This document shows positions 37,201 through 49,400 of a stretch of DNA of 64,000 nt, piece by piece. Positions within the stretch are counted from its first letter, which is position 1. Every line of letters begins with the position of its first letter. Below the pieces are notes generated by a model that was given only the letters and a program-made list of their open reading frames with translations, made no database searches and was not told the DNA's origin. Made by a program: the position numbers and the translations under genes. This DNA comes from Bisporella sp. PMI_857 (taxonomy: Eukaryota; Ascomycota; Leotiomycetes; Helotiales; Helotiaceae), in contig JAJSPD010000021.1 in the NCBI GenBank assembly GCA_021307315.1, positions 620,001 through 684,000 on the forward strand, read 5' to 3'.

Positions 37201-38843
37201 TCAAGCTTTTCTAGTGTCCCGCGTTCTTCCTCTATTTCCCTCCACGTATCTAAATCATATTCGTTCTCCTCGTCCGATTCCCCATACAGAGGAAGGACCT
37301 CGTCGCCGCCCGGGATATGACGATATTTCTCCAAGCGATCAGGATCATAGTCGTCACCATACGAACGAGAGAGGTCGGAGAAGCCGACGGCAAATGATAC
37401 TTCGTTTTTTTCACCATCGTTTTGCTGTCGTACAGCCTCAGGATCGATTTCTGGCCAAGCGGTAAGTGGTTCTCGTTGAGCAGCTATATTACCATCTTCA
37501 TTCAAGTAGAACAGAGTGAAGGACGGATTGTGAAACTTGGGAGCAAGCTCAACTGGGTAAGGGCGGATGGCAGAAAACATCTTTTGGCTTCTCCAAACTG
37601 TTTGCCGCTCTGCTCTCAGGAAATATTTCATCGCCCGGTGCACGTATAAACGTCTACCGCTTGAGATATCTTCTGGATTCTGAAAAAAATCTCTCTCAAT
37701 CTCAATCGATGGCAATATCTGTCCAATTTCTACTCTAGGATAGAATATGTTGTCTATCGGCATCTTTTTCTTGCCTAAGTAACCCTTTGACAGCCTTTCG
37801 CATGATATGTTCGCCTTCTTTTCAAGGATGTCTTCTGTTGTCTCCGAATTTTGGTCAAAGGCATTAACCAAAGGCTCTCGATTTGTATTTGAACTCCAGA
37901 GCAAATTTGTGTAATCATAAGGCTCCTCTAGATCAACAGGATATTGGAGTATAGGGACAACTCTCTTTCTGCCATCATCTCCAGTAAATGGGACCCCTGG
38001 CTCGATATTGTGTGGATCATTCTCAATAACGTGGTCGGCATTAGTGGGTATCTCTCGATTTCTACTTGGATCAATGGTAGAAGAGACAAGTGTAGGCGCA
38101 ATGCGCTTGCGCTTCATTTCACTGTCTTCTGAAACAAGACCTGCCTCTCGCTCAGTGGGAAATCCATCTTGCCGTTGTATGACACCTGCTTCGAAAGTTC
38201 CATCGTCTTGATGGAAATTTGGTTCTTCTTCTTCAGCGATTACAAGACTATTGTTGCCTAGAACATCCAATTTTCGTCGTTTGCTCTCAGTTGCGTTAGT
38301 GAAAATGAAATCAAGGCTTTCCGCCCGGTTCCCTGCAGGAGGAGAGGCGGATATGTCTTGGCCATGGAATAAACTCGGCTGCTGAATTATCGAGAGACGC
38401 CTTTCAGGTGCGGAATAAGCTTGGGTACCATCCGTAAATCGCAGATTTGTGAAGATTGGAGCCTGCTGTGTCTGTTGCAAGCCATATGATGCTCCATGAT
38501 ATGCTGATTGTTGAACACTGGGGCTATGGCTAGAAGATTGAGTTCTAAGGCGATGTAATTGATAAGTTGGGCTCCTTAGTCTGAGTCCCTCTATACCTCG
38601 TAGTATGAAGGATCTTTGCCCAAGCTTCTTGATCTGGAAATCGTTCCTCAACACACTGTCGTCTACATCTACTAAGAGAACGCTACCAGTAACCTCTTCT
38701 TCTCTGAGAAATGTCTCCAACAGTACCGGATCTGGTGTAGACTGGGTTTGGGTTGTAGGTTGCCATGTTCGATTTGAGGTACAGAGTTCCTGCACTACCC
38801 TATCAACAGTCCATGACCAAGGATCCGCAGAATCTTCCTCCAT
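31237..38843 (-). CDS. Large SNF2-family ATPase, ATRX/ARIP4 (Rad54-like) type
   Basis: Nuclear DNA translocase of the Rad54-like group. Nine exons on the minus strand: 36021-38843, 35643-35968, 35213-35590, 33127-35167, 32796-33043, 31981-32676, 31637-31927, 31392-31575 and 31237-31305. They give about 2351 residues. The N-terminus (DPWSWTVDRVVQELC) looks like a SAM-like region, and acidic, disordered sequence follows to about residue 950. The helicase core has GLGKT at about 1168, DEAH at about 1307, ALTGSPLANN, LVFSQQLQTLNFLEAL at about 1555, GGLGLNLPGANRV, and QAVGRAYRLGQDKP at about 1645. The tail is Ser/Thr/Pro-rich. An ATG at 38963 would add 40 unlikely residues. The exon 7/8 join is uncertain, since two acceptor choices fit. 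A role in chromatin remodelling or genome stability is inferred from the family. Confidence 0.88.
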
Positions 38844-39853
38844 GTTCACAATTATGTTCTCTTGAAGCAAGCATGTAGGTTGGGGGTTTGGAGAATTTCC
38901 TGGAAACTGATTTAACCACTTCACAACGAGTCCACCCGCCGCCCCTGTATAGAAGTTAGCCATAGAATAGGATCTGCCGGTCCGCTAAGGTGAAGTGATT
39001 TAAGTTGCAGACAAGCAACATGCATATCTCAGCACATATAGGTGAATAGCAAAAATGAAATAAGTATGATATCCAGGTAAAATAATAGATTAATGCCTGA
39101 TTGAAAAGTATTATGGAGAAATATGGAGTATAATATCCCACGAAGTGGAGGTTCTTACACGAAATTGTCTTACGACAACTGAGAACTGAAATAGGCACCC
39201 CGAAGTGAATAATTGCAAGTCTCAACTGCTTCTAACTTTGGAAAGAGCGATTTAGAAGGCTTTTCGAGTTCGTCTCCAGAGCGTCCAGCACATTAGATGA
39301 TGTTAGCTTGCACGATATACAAGAGAACCTAGGGCGATTAATGAAAGGATAAGTTTGTGCTGGTATTGATGGGATCCATTAAAAATGAAGAGGTGATTAG
39401 AACGAGGTAGAAGTTGAGAATTTGCTGTAGTTGCGAACAGAAGAGGAGTAGAGGAGGTGGTACATGTTGGTGTAGCGACGTGAATCGGGGTGAATCGAGG
39501 TTGGGCAAGGCTGAGTGAAACAGGTACGCGAACTCACTTGGGGCAATAGCTCTTATCTTATCTTAGCGCCATTTCACCCTCTGATCAAATTAGATCTAGC
39601 TTGGGGATGATTAACTAATTATGTCAGCATTAAGGACATTTTGTGGGGGTTAGCGAGACTTAGCAGATTAAATAGTTACATGCACAACTTAAATGCACCG
39701 AAAGAGTCCATTAACATCTGAGTAAGTGGCTCACTCTTGAATGTAATTTCCAAGTACCACTCTTCCCTTGCAAACTCGAAATACTGCGGTACTTACATAT
39801 TGCAAAGTACAACAGCAGCTGGGATCACATTACTTTTGGTAAAACTACCTGAA
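38844..39853. promoter_or_regulatory. Shared upstream region of SNF2-type gene and glutathione synthetase
   Basis: About 1 kb between divergent starts, so both promoters lie here. An AUG-UAA start-stop pair lies 110 nt before the glutathione synthetase ATG. I see no other gene; the frames on either strand are short and lack domains. Confidence 0.5.
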
Positions 39854-41629
39854 ATGGCAGAAGACAATCCTTACCCTCCATCCCTGACAGCTGGGGAAAC
39901 AGACCACCTACTTTCCACTATCAAAGACTGGTCTATCGCAAACGGCCTAGCTGTAAGACCACCTCCAAACGTGGTGGCAGCAGAAGCAGATCCCCATAGT
40001 GTTCTGGCTACGACTGCTCCAGTCACGTTATTTCCAAGCCCGTTTCCCCGAGTCTGCTTCGAACAAGCCAAATCGATCCAGAGAGCCTACAATGAATTAT
40101 ATGCATCTATAGCGCAAGATGAGGTATTTTTAAAAAATATTGTCTCTGAGTAAGATCTTTCTTTTCCTTCAATCTCATGATATTTCCTCTCTGAAGTTTG
40201 CTGAAAATGACGCAATTCTTCATTCTCAGCAAAAGTGGATAGACCACAATCCAAGCAAAAGACAGCAAGACTGACAGAGTCCAGAATACTTGAAGTAGAT
40301 GAGTTTATAGCCAAACTATGGCAAGTTCATTTGAAAGTAAAGGAAGAAGGATATGTTCAGGTACGTGGATAGAGTGAATGTTACGTGCAGAGGACTAACT
40401 CGGACCAGCATCTCTCTCTGGGCCTTTTCAGATCTGATTATATGGTTCATCTCGGTGGTGCTGCCGTCACACCAGTAATCAAACAAGTAGAATTTAATAC
40501 TATTGCCTCGTCATTTGGCGGATTGTCCTCTCAAACATCTGCTTTACACAAGTCGGTTTCTTCCCATATGAGTTTCAACACTCAAGAACTAATTGAGAAT
40601 AGATATTTATCCACAACTGCTTACCAATTACTTGGAGGCCCCATAGCTGCCAAGAGTTTTAATCTTCCACCAAACTCTAGCACGGATAGCCTTACAGAAG
40701 GACTTCGTGCTGCCTTTGATGCATACTCAAAATCTTCCAGTAGCCATGATTCCTGCATCATCTTCCTGGTACAAACCCCGGAGAGAAATATTTTCGACCA
40801 GCGCCGACTAGAATATGCTCTGCAACAACAAGACTCGCCCATTCCAACATTCCGAGTACCATTTGGAGAGATTCTGTCACAAACCTCAATAGCAGATTCT
40901 CCCAGACGCGAACTCCTCTATCGCCTCCCAAGCAACCCCTCAAAGACCTTCGAAGTTGCCGTGGTCTATTTTCGAGCAGGCTACGGACCATCAGATTACC
41001 CAGACGAAAAGGCATGGAAGGCACGTCTCCAAATCGAACGCTCAAACGCAATTAAATGCCCCTCAATTCTCACCCAGCTCGCGGGCGCCAAGAAAGTCCA
41101 GCAAGTCCTAGCCACTCCCAAGGCGTCATTATCGGATCCATCAATCATCACCCGCTTCCTTCCCAAACCGGGTGCGGAAATCGACAGACTAGAGGAGACG
41201 TTTACAAACATATTCCCGCTCGATGAAACACCCGCTGGTCTATCGGCCCGCAAACTCGCCATGGACCCTAATTCCTGCCGAAATTACGTCCTTAAACCGC
41301 AGCGTGAGGGTGGTGGAAACAACATTTATCGCTCTGCAATTCCGCCTTTCCTGTCCTCCCTTCCGGAAACTCACTGGAAATCATACATCCTCATGGAGAT
41401 CATTACTCCACCGCCCATCCAAAACATCATTCTCCGCAACGGTGCTATCGAGAAAGGGGGTGTAATCTGCGAACTAGGCGTTTATGGCACCTGTCTGTGG
41501 AACTCAGACACAAAAAAAGTTTTGCACAATGAGGAAGCTGGGTATTTGCTAAGGACAAAGGGGGATAAGAGCGAAGAGGGTGGTGTTGCGGCCGGATTCG
41601 GGAGCATGGATAGTTGTAATTTAGTGTAG
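39854..41629 (+). CDS. GSH2: Glutathione synthetase
   Basis: Joins gamma-glutamylcysteine and glycine with ATP, the second step of glutathione synthesis, in the cytosol. Three exons, 39854-40149, 40285-40360 and 40409-41629, encode 530 residues. The joins are IVSE-ILEVDEFIAKLW (phase 2) and EGYVQ-HLSLGLFRSDYM (phase 0). Family motifs: SLGLFRSDYMVH near the substrate site, KQVEFNTIASSFGGL, the glycine-rich ATP loop VLKPQREGGGNNIY, and the C-terminal GVAAGFGSMDS. The start ATG at 39854 (MAEDNPYPPS) is preferred to the in-frame upstream extension, which reads like a leader. The first intron (135 nt) contains a good-looking upstream acceptor (TTCTCAG, about 40230) that would give a quick stop. 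Redox partner genes such as the glutaredoxin at 58387-58815 are not adjacent. Confidence 0.94.
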
Positions 41630-43978
41630 CTTTCCAAATGCTCTAGTATTATTCAAAATTTCTTCAACCTGTATGCCATGGCGAGGACTCTGTTCGACCC
41701 TGGGTTATGCCTGAGGCTTAGAATAAGAAATCGGGACTCAATTCCCAGCTTTTACATCAGCCGAAATTCAAGTATGCGTCCATATTCACCATAGGGGCAA
41801 AATTTCGGTGACTGAAAGAACTTCCGGTATATCGCACCATAACTAGGTCTCCTTCTGTTCGCACATTTTATGGACAACTCTTGGCAGGAAAGTGCTCTCA
41901 AGCGAGCTTCTTTCCAGATTACCCCTTATGCGGGGTTCCACTATTCTACTTTAGGCGATTTACAAACAGAGCCGGAAAACGGATATTTGCTGGGTCTTCA
42001 ATTGTTTGTTTTTCGGTGTATTACAAATATGACAAAGTGTTCGATTATAATACACCCATGTGTGTTTTCTTTACTTGGTCTGTAAAAATTTCCCTTATGC
42101 GGGATCGCCAGCCCAGCCGACCGTTTCGAAAAGGAGTGCTAAATGCGTCATCAATTATGCATTCTAAGATATTGTACAATTAAATGGATAATTGAGAATA
42201 ATTATAATGGGTTTCTACTGATCTTTTATGGAGTGTGGGTTCTGGACTTGTTGGGTTGTTCTATTGGTTGGAGATTTCGAAAGCATTGTGGCCAACAGCT
42301 ATGGCATTCCTAAATGAACTGTGGACAACTATCATGGTCAGTACAACCTTTTGAATTTGCGATATTTTATAATTGTTATGGATATATTAGGCAATATATT
42401 ACTAATCTGGGTCGCTGCATTCAGTCTCCAAATTACGTGTTGCCGTTCTCTAGTGAGACTGGGGATGTTGATCTGAACTGCCGAACGAGGTGTTGTTAGG
42501 CATTGTCGTTACGTTCTGCCATGGCTCTCGGTCTGAGAAAAGTACCAGGAGACGGTTGTAATAGCATTCTTGCTGTTGTTGTAGAGATCATAGGCGCACC
42601 GGTGTCAGTTATCAGCCAAGTGACCCGTCTTACAGAACTAAATGTCAGCGACATTTTCTAGGGCGGTTCAAGCACGACAATGTTGCCCTGTATTAAGTTG
42701 TATTACTCGGTATATTATAGAATTCCAAAGGCATATCAAACTGCGTCGCTCTCTGTAATATGCTGATCATTGTCACTTGAAGGCGCCTTCTAAACTCTCA
42801 CTAATAAGGCCTCTCCTGCCGCCCCTCAAATGATAAATATAGCTGAGAGCATCATTTCAGATTGAATTTAGCTTTAACAAATATAAAATTAGGCATCTGC
42901 AGGAGTATTGGGGGTCATTGCCTTGTGATGACTTCATGGTTACACCTTTTGGCCACATTTATTTTAAACTCTTCCACCCGCTCTATACATAACCGTTTCT
43001 ATCCCTTATCCTTCATCCATACTAACCATTTGGCCTCCAAGCTTCATATAAAAATAACTCTGATTCACTCAAAACACATTAGTTAGCTCTTTCAACAATT
43101 TTAGGCTAGATATCGAGGTCTGTAGTGCGCTGAATGCCAGTCCGTCAGCAACGGCTAGAATTCACCTCTCCTTCTAACTCTTTTGGGACATATTTTACAA
43201 ATTCTCTGGAACCTCATGATCGCATGTCATGACTAAGAGGAGGGGGGATTTACACTCGACTATTATCCGTAGTCGTGAGCCGTTTCTCTTAGTCGCGAAA
43301 CCGCCTAAGGTCAACTATATAGACTTGCCCGAATGGGTTCTTTCGCCCCACATGGCCTCACAGAACAAACCGAAATAAGCTTTTGCTCGCAGACTTGCCG
43401 ATTAGCTCCCATTGAACGCTTATAGAACCTCTGATGGCGCGAATTGGAAAATGGACTGAAAACACATATAAATGTCCATACATCCCCCCAACCACCCTCC
43501 AGTTTCACCTGATCATTATCAATCACATAGCCATCGCTAGTAAATCTTAAAAACCTCTTCAGAATTCAGTAGAAGAAGCCCCAAGGGTCTGCTATTTGAT
43601 CCGCAGCCTGAAGTATCAAGCCTTCTTTCAAAAGCTTGATCATTAATCTTATATCGCGAAACCTCAATCTATGATCCGGGTCACATTCGACCTCCGAATA
43701 CCGAAACTTTTGCTGACCGTCAATCTAATATTTACCCAGAGTCCTAATTGTTTGGAGTTGGACTTTAGACACTCGATACTAGTTTTTCAAGCGCTGGAAA
43801 CTAACAGTCTTAGAGTTCATACCAAGCACCTAATACTCCAGAAACTTCTTAAGAACTCTAGTCCATTGAACTACTAGATTTATATGGGAAACATTCTTCC
43901 GGTGATATAACCAAGGATACCACAATCCATAACTTTATATTGAACATTTATGGGTCAAGCATTATTAACTTAAGCAAC
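41630..43978. other. Intergenic, 2.3 kb
   Basis: AT-leaning sequence between two plus-strand genes. Two short near-copies of CCCTTATGCGGG occur about 165 bp apart (near 41926 and 42092). No coding, tRNA or transposon signature can be supported. Confidence 0.5.
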
Positions 43979-45706
43979 ATGTCTACCTCAGTCAACATGT
44001 CCCCTTCCGAGAACATATCTCCCTCAAGAGATAGGTCTTCTCCAAACAATATAACTCCTATTCCCGCAACCAGTTTAGAGAACGCAAATTTTAACAATAT
44101 CCAGGCCAAGGCTGGTCCATCCACCCAGCCGACAAATCATACATCTCAACGAGAAAGGCTCCCATGGCCGGAAGAAAAATACTATTATGTCGAACCACCT
44201 GTGAAGAGGGGGCAGAAACGAGAGCCTCGGGAACGGCCAGAGAGACACGCAGAGGCTTGGAAACCAGTCATCGATATTCTTTTCCTAGAAGGCTGGAAGA
44301 AATACCGGGCTCCCAGACGACCAGAATACTATTATTGCGACTACGATGCTGCCGAAAAAAGGAACTACAAGGACTATCATTTCGCCATCTTCCAAGCAAT
44401 AGAAGCCGCTAGAGAACGCGGTTATATGGATGAAGGGCTTACGCTGAACAAGATATTAAATATTGTCCTGGCAATGGACAAAGATAAAAAGGCGAATGAC
44501 CAAACTTGTCGTTGTGCGCTATCGAATAATGCACAATTCTCAAAAGATGGAAGCCATCGTTGGCAGATTGCTAAAATTGATGTTTACAACTCTCGTACCG
44601 CAGAGTTGCAAAATAGAAAATTGAAGAAAGCAGCGAAAAAGAACGGAAAAGAAGAAAAGGAGGCAGCTGGGAAAATTAAAGAGAATGAAAATCTTCAATC
44701 AGAAATTGAGGCTGCAGGTGAAGAAGAAGGGCCTGTGCAGAGTAATCGAAGGTCGATAGGCGAAGAAGTTGAACAATGTCAAGAAGAGCCACTGAAGGAG
44801 ATCCAGTTTCCGCAAACCTACAACCTATCGCCACACAAACGGAGACGCAAAGGAAATATAGAGTCGGCCTCCTCTGCTGAAAATTCACAAGTCCAATCTG
44901 ACCCGGAAAACACAATAGTAGGCCTTGGTCCGGCCGCCACTCCAGTTGCTTCAGGAGTAGCCCCCAACCCAGCCGCTCAACCCACAAAGAAAAGAAAAGG
45001 CGGCATCGCTGAAGAAGCCGAGCAAAATCATGATCGACCAGCAAAACGAAAGAAGAATTCGAGGAATGCTTCGATTCCAATTTCTGATTCGGCCTCTGAA
45101 CGCGACCAACGGAGTAAGAAGCAGGAAAGGGAGAAAAGGCGGTGGGCTAAATTTAGGGAAGTACAAGCTAAGAAACTTGAAAAAGGGATTGGATTAATCG
45201 AGAAATTGATACTTGAAGAATTCGAGGCGTTGAAAAAAGCTGTGCAGAAGTTGAATGCCTACCTCGATGCGTGGGACGAGGATCTAGAGCTAGAAGTTTT
45301 TGAAACAGGTGAACAGTTTGCAGAACTGCTCGCAGCAGATGAGAGACCTCGGAAAATCAAAGAGCTCCTGAGAAACGCTTGGGTCCATGCCTCTCACACG
45401 CTGAGCCGCTCGCAAAGAGCGAGCGAAAGAGATCAAATTCGGGAACTGGAAGCGCAAGCGGCCGATCTGGAATCACAAGTTCCTAGGTGGATGGGCGAGA
45501 TGGGTCTTTCGCAGGCCCGTGCTTTGCAAGAAATGATCAGAACGATGCCATCTCGAATAGAGGAAAGGGCCAGGACTGCATCGCTCCAGGAGGATGGCCG
45601 CTGGAAGGAACCTCGAGTTGTCGTAGGTAGCACGCCTGTAGTTGCCAAGAGGAGAGTGTATAGGCTTGTCGAGCACGCGACAGCTTTACTGGATGCTCCG
45701 ATGTAA
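43979..45706 (+). CDS. Unrecognised basic/coiled-coil protein with possible forkhead-like winged helix
   Basis: Single exon of 575 residues from the ATG at 43979 (MSTSVNMSPSE). Residues 1-60 are Ser/Asn/Pro-rich and disordered. Residues about 95-125 contain WKPVIDILFLEGWKKYRAP, followed by YYYCDYDAAEKRNYKDYHF. Residues about 130-201 resemble a forkhead domain in order and spacing: YKDYHFAIFQAIEAA (helix 1), LTLNKILNIVLAM (helix 2), the recognition-helix pattern R-x2-L-S-x-N-x2-F, then SHRWQI in place of the strand-wing WxI. The His and Asn that usually contact bases are replaced by Cys and Ala. From about 205 on it is Lys/Glu-rich with long predicted coiled coils (to about 450 and beyond) and several nuclear-localisation-like KKRK patches. 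A chromatin or DNA-binding role is inference only. I do not recognise the family; it may be lineage-restricted. Confidence 0.72.
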   Translation: MSTSVNMSPSENISPSRDRSSPNNITPIPATSLENANFNNIQAKAGPSTQPTNHTSQRERLPWPEEKYYYVEPPVKRGQKREPRERPERHAEAWKPVIDILFLEGWKKYRAPRRPEYYYCDYDAAEKRNYKDYHFAIFQAIEAARERGYMDEGLTLNKILNIVLAMDKDKKANDQTCRCALSNNAQFSKDGSHRWQIAKIDVYNSRTAELQNRKLKKAAKKNGKEEKEAAGKIKENENLQSEIEAAGEEEGPVQSNRRSIGEEVEQCQEEPLKEIQFPQTYNLSPHKRRRKGNIESASSAENSQVQSDPENTIVGLGPAATPVASGVAPNPAAQPTKKRKGGIAEEAEQNHDRPAKRKKNSRNASIPISDSASERDQRSKKQEREKRRWAKFREVQAKKLEKGIGLIEKLILEEFEALKKAVQKLNAYLDAWDEDLELEVFETGEQFAELLAADERPRKIKELLRNAWVHASHTLSRSQRASERDQIRELEAQAADLESQVPRWMGEMGLSQARALQEMIRTMPSRIEERARTASLQEDGRWKEPRVVVGSTPVVAKRRVYRLVEHATALLDAPM

Positions 45707-46486
45707 ACAATTTTAATGGATGGAGGAGGAGGTTTCAGTCAACATTGCGCCACTAGTGAGCGAATCACCAACTTCACGTTTATTTAGGAGCACTGACTGA
45801 GGCGAAGGATATCACGCCATCACGGCTCTCATGTATAATCTGTACTCACAAATCAAACATATACATCCCATATACCTTCTTGAGCCTTGTGAGACTTCAG
45901 AATTCAATGTACTTTTCAGATGTGAACAAACCAAGTCTTCGAGCCTGGGTGAGACTGTCACGCCTTGAGCACCTCGCGATACAATCCAGCAGAAATTCCT
46001 GCTAAAGAGCTGCAGATCGTATATGTATACAAATTTATTTGCTTGTATTATCACTGTTCGACTTCGGCTTTGCATACAACTAGCGTATTCGGCAAATATC
46101 ACGTGAGTAACATGCCTGCGGAGTAGTGTGAAAAGCCGACTAGATTTGCCAATGTTATATTCCGCTATATCACCAATAATATACTATGCATTTAAAGAAT
46201 AGGTACTTATTTGACATACTGTGCTCTTGGATTTCGGCATTGTGTCACAGAATCCTTATCTGTATGACCGAGCGCCTCAACTGTGTTTCCGCAATCCCAA
46301 TGCCATCTCATGTTTATAATACCCCAATAACGCCATATACCCCTTCCGGCCCGTGAAATTTATATTCCCGATCCGTGCTGTTGCCAGTCGCCTATCTATG
46401 TACATACACGCCCGCCCCTCTGCTGCTTCTATGAGCCAACATCAAATCAAACCCAAAGATTTAAACATTAAGAAGTGTAATCATAA
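45707..46486. other. Intergenic between convergent 3' ends
   Basis: 0.78 kb expected to contain the 3' UTRs of the coiled-coil protein (+) and the DUF4203-like membrane protein (-). Nothing else is supported. Confidence 0.5.
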
Positions 46487-49400
46487 TTAAATATGCTTAT
46501 TAGCACTTGCCTGCATTTTCCGCATGGCTTCTCTGTGTGCATCGAGCATATCACCTCGCCTCATGCGCTCGTCAAATGCACTATCCATCTCTTCTTTCCG
46601 TCTCTCAGCAAGAGCTTTCTTTTGTTCTTCTGCTCTTCGTTCTTGCCAAAGCGCGCTGCGCTGTCGCTCAATTGTATTCTTAATTGGCACCATGGCTGTG
46701 AGATCCTGGTGGACTGATGTCCGCCAAGATGCGAGCTGTGTTTCTCGGACTAAGGGATGTGCAACCGAGGATTGGCGTTTTGGTTGGTGAGAGTCAAATG
46801 TGTTTTGGCGTGTGAGGGCATGTGGCTTTGAGAGAGATGCTTGTCGTATCATTTCGCGGCGTTCCCTTAGTGACATATTATCATCGTCTATAACCCCATC
46901 CACGGAATTTGGAAAACTGTTAGAATATGAACTGATTTCGCTGATAGGCGAGCTATAGAAGGTCGAAGAACGGAGCTCAGGTGTTGATGCTAGAGGTGAA
47001 ATATTGCCATATGATTTTCCATGGGTCATGGCGTCTCGTCTTCCCGCAAGATCGGGAGTACTTCCATAAGTTTGATTGGGCGAATAAGTTTGTTCAATAG
47101 GAGATTCGTTGATTTGGTGAGGAATATTAGGTGCGGAGGAGTTGCGGAACATTGATGAGCGGTTGTTTAGATAAGTCAGTGGTGGCTGGTTGCGGAAAGA
47201 CTGTACAGAGCTTGCGCGTGATATGGGTTGTCCTTGGGAGGAACTGCCAGAAATATCTCGTCTTGCAGTGGATGGCGATTTTGTTAAACGGGAGTTTGAT
47301 AGTTTGCTCTGACGACTTGATATGGTCGTAGCTGGTTGGCCTAGAGTAGCCTCGGAAGTTTTCTGAAGCTCTTCGACATTGACTGGTGCAGCAACCTCAG
47401 ACTCTTCAAGGTTGACCTCTTTTTCAGGAGAATTATCTTCCAATTTCAGATCTTCCAGCTCCGGTGCATCAGCAGTGCTCAAGTGCTTCGCCCATTCGTT
47501 TGTTCTGTAAGACATTACCACCTTTGAGAGCCGTGCTGGCAGGCTGTCTTTAGTTAAGTTTGTAGGTACCGTTTCTGGTGCTGAGATAACCGAAGCAGCG
47601 ATGTCTCCAGGATGATCTTTATTCTCATGATGACTACTCTTGCTGTTTGTAATTATTGCAGGATCTCCCTTCGGCTCCGTAGTTAGTGCTAGGAATTGTG
47701 CCTTAGGCTCATCTATAATTCCATCCTTCAGCGCTGTTGCTTCCGAGGTATTGCTCAGTTCTGTAGACGGAGGTTCTTGTTCACCAGTCACTTGTGAAAG
47801 TATGGGAGGTGGAGGCGAGATTTCATCGTCCGCTTCGCCTGACTTCGCTCCTGATTCTGCATCCTCCTCAAAATGGAGTGATGATCTGGTACTCCTTGTC
47901 TCCTCATCATCACTGAGGCAATCCAGAGTAGCCGCTAGCGAACTCGCTTTATCATCATCAATATCGTCCCCTACGATCAACTCCTCCTGGCTAACATTTG
48001 ATTCTGCCTGCGAGATTATCTTTGGGCTTTTCTTGGACCGTTCAGAGAGTTTCCGCATGATTGCGGAGCCGGTGGCAGAGAGACGATACGCGGAAAATCG
48101 CTTTTTCGTAGCTTCCTCATCATCCGCAAATGTCGCAACAGAAGATCGGTCTTCCTTGATGCCCTCTTGTATCACATTAAATGGAAGCGGAACAACTTCG
48201 GGAGCTGCTGCTGCTTTCATTGAAAGGCGCCTCTCTTGTCGCACTTCATCATCAGTTCCTACTATCCAAACTTGCTCCTCTTGATATTGATGTGGGGGAA
48301 CTTTCTTTTCTATTTCCTCATCTACTTGGTTTCTCGAGATTGCCATCTTTTTACCATTCTCATGAAAAATCTTTGGAGGTTCTATTTCTCGGTTGCCGCG
48401 TGGAGTAACTTCTTCTTGGCCTTTATTCATTATCACCAATCCGGGACTATTCAGCGGCCGAGGTGACATGTTTCCCATCTCTATTCCATTCTCGTTAGAG
48501 TGCCGCGTTGTTGCTGAGATAATGCTGATGTGGCGATGCTTCTGGCTTTCCATGTCTCCTACTCCTGAATCTCTAGGCTCTTCCACAGATTCAGCAGCAT
48601 TCTGATCACCATAAGCGGCCTCCCACCGATGTCTCTCCCGCTCATTGAATGCCGCGATGCGCCTGGCGATTTTCTCCTCCTGCCTCTCGTGCGTTCTTTC
48701 ATCTGCGAGGCGTTCGGCAGCGCGCTGCTCACGACGTTCTCTGATGACCTTCCAGATTTTTACCTGAGCAATTACACCCGCAAGAAACAAGAGAACGATG
48801 GCAGCAATCTCAACCTTGATGCCTCTGGTGTGAGGATATGTGGTAGCACCTAGCGGAAACAAATTATCGTTGAGCTTCCAGATATAAGCCCAAAACTCCT
48901 TCAGCCCTGCTCGGCTGAAACAGTCAATACCTATTACCATTACAGTAGCTCCCGCGAAGGAGACACAGATCATTAGCCCGTATGGTCGAGTGATGTGGCT
49001 GAAAGACGTAGCAAAAGCTGCAAGACTGAATGCTGCTATCAGCCCAGCGATTCCTCCCGTAGATGTGAGTAGTCCACCAGGCTTCAGAACCAGCAACCAC
49101 ATGCTGAAGCAAAATCCACCCAGAAGACATCCCAATCCTTCAGTCATCTCCATGAAAATAATTGCACCGCCACCTATAATAAGGCCGGTCATGACAATTG
49201 CCACTAGATATGCTCCCTGTACGGCATCGCTGACTGGCGGATTCATAACATATATAATCAAGACCGTCACTGCCAAACTAGCAAGATAGGTTGCCGATAG
49301 GAATATATGTAGCATTTTGTTCTTGATTCCCATAAGAGTGTAGAGGAGCCCACTTGCTAGTAGCAAGACCCCGCCAACACAGAAGCCAGGAGTTATTCGA

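Noticed and set aside
41680..41710. GTTCGACCC as a possible tRNA T-loop
   Set aside because: No five-base T stem and no cloverleaf upstream.
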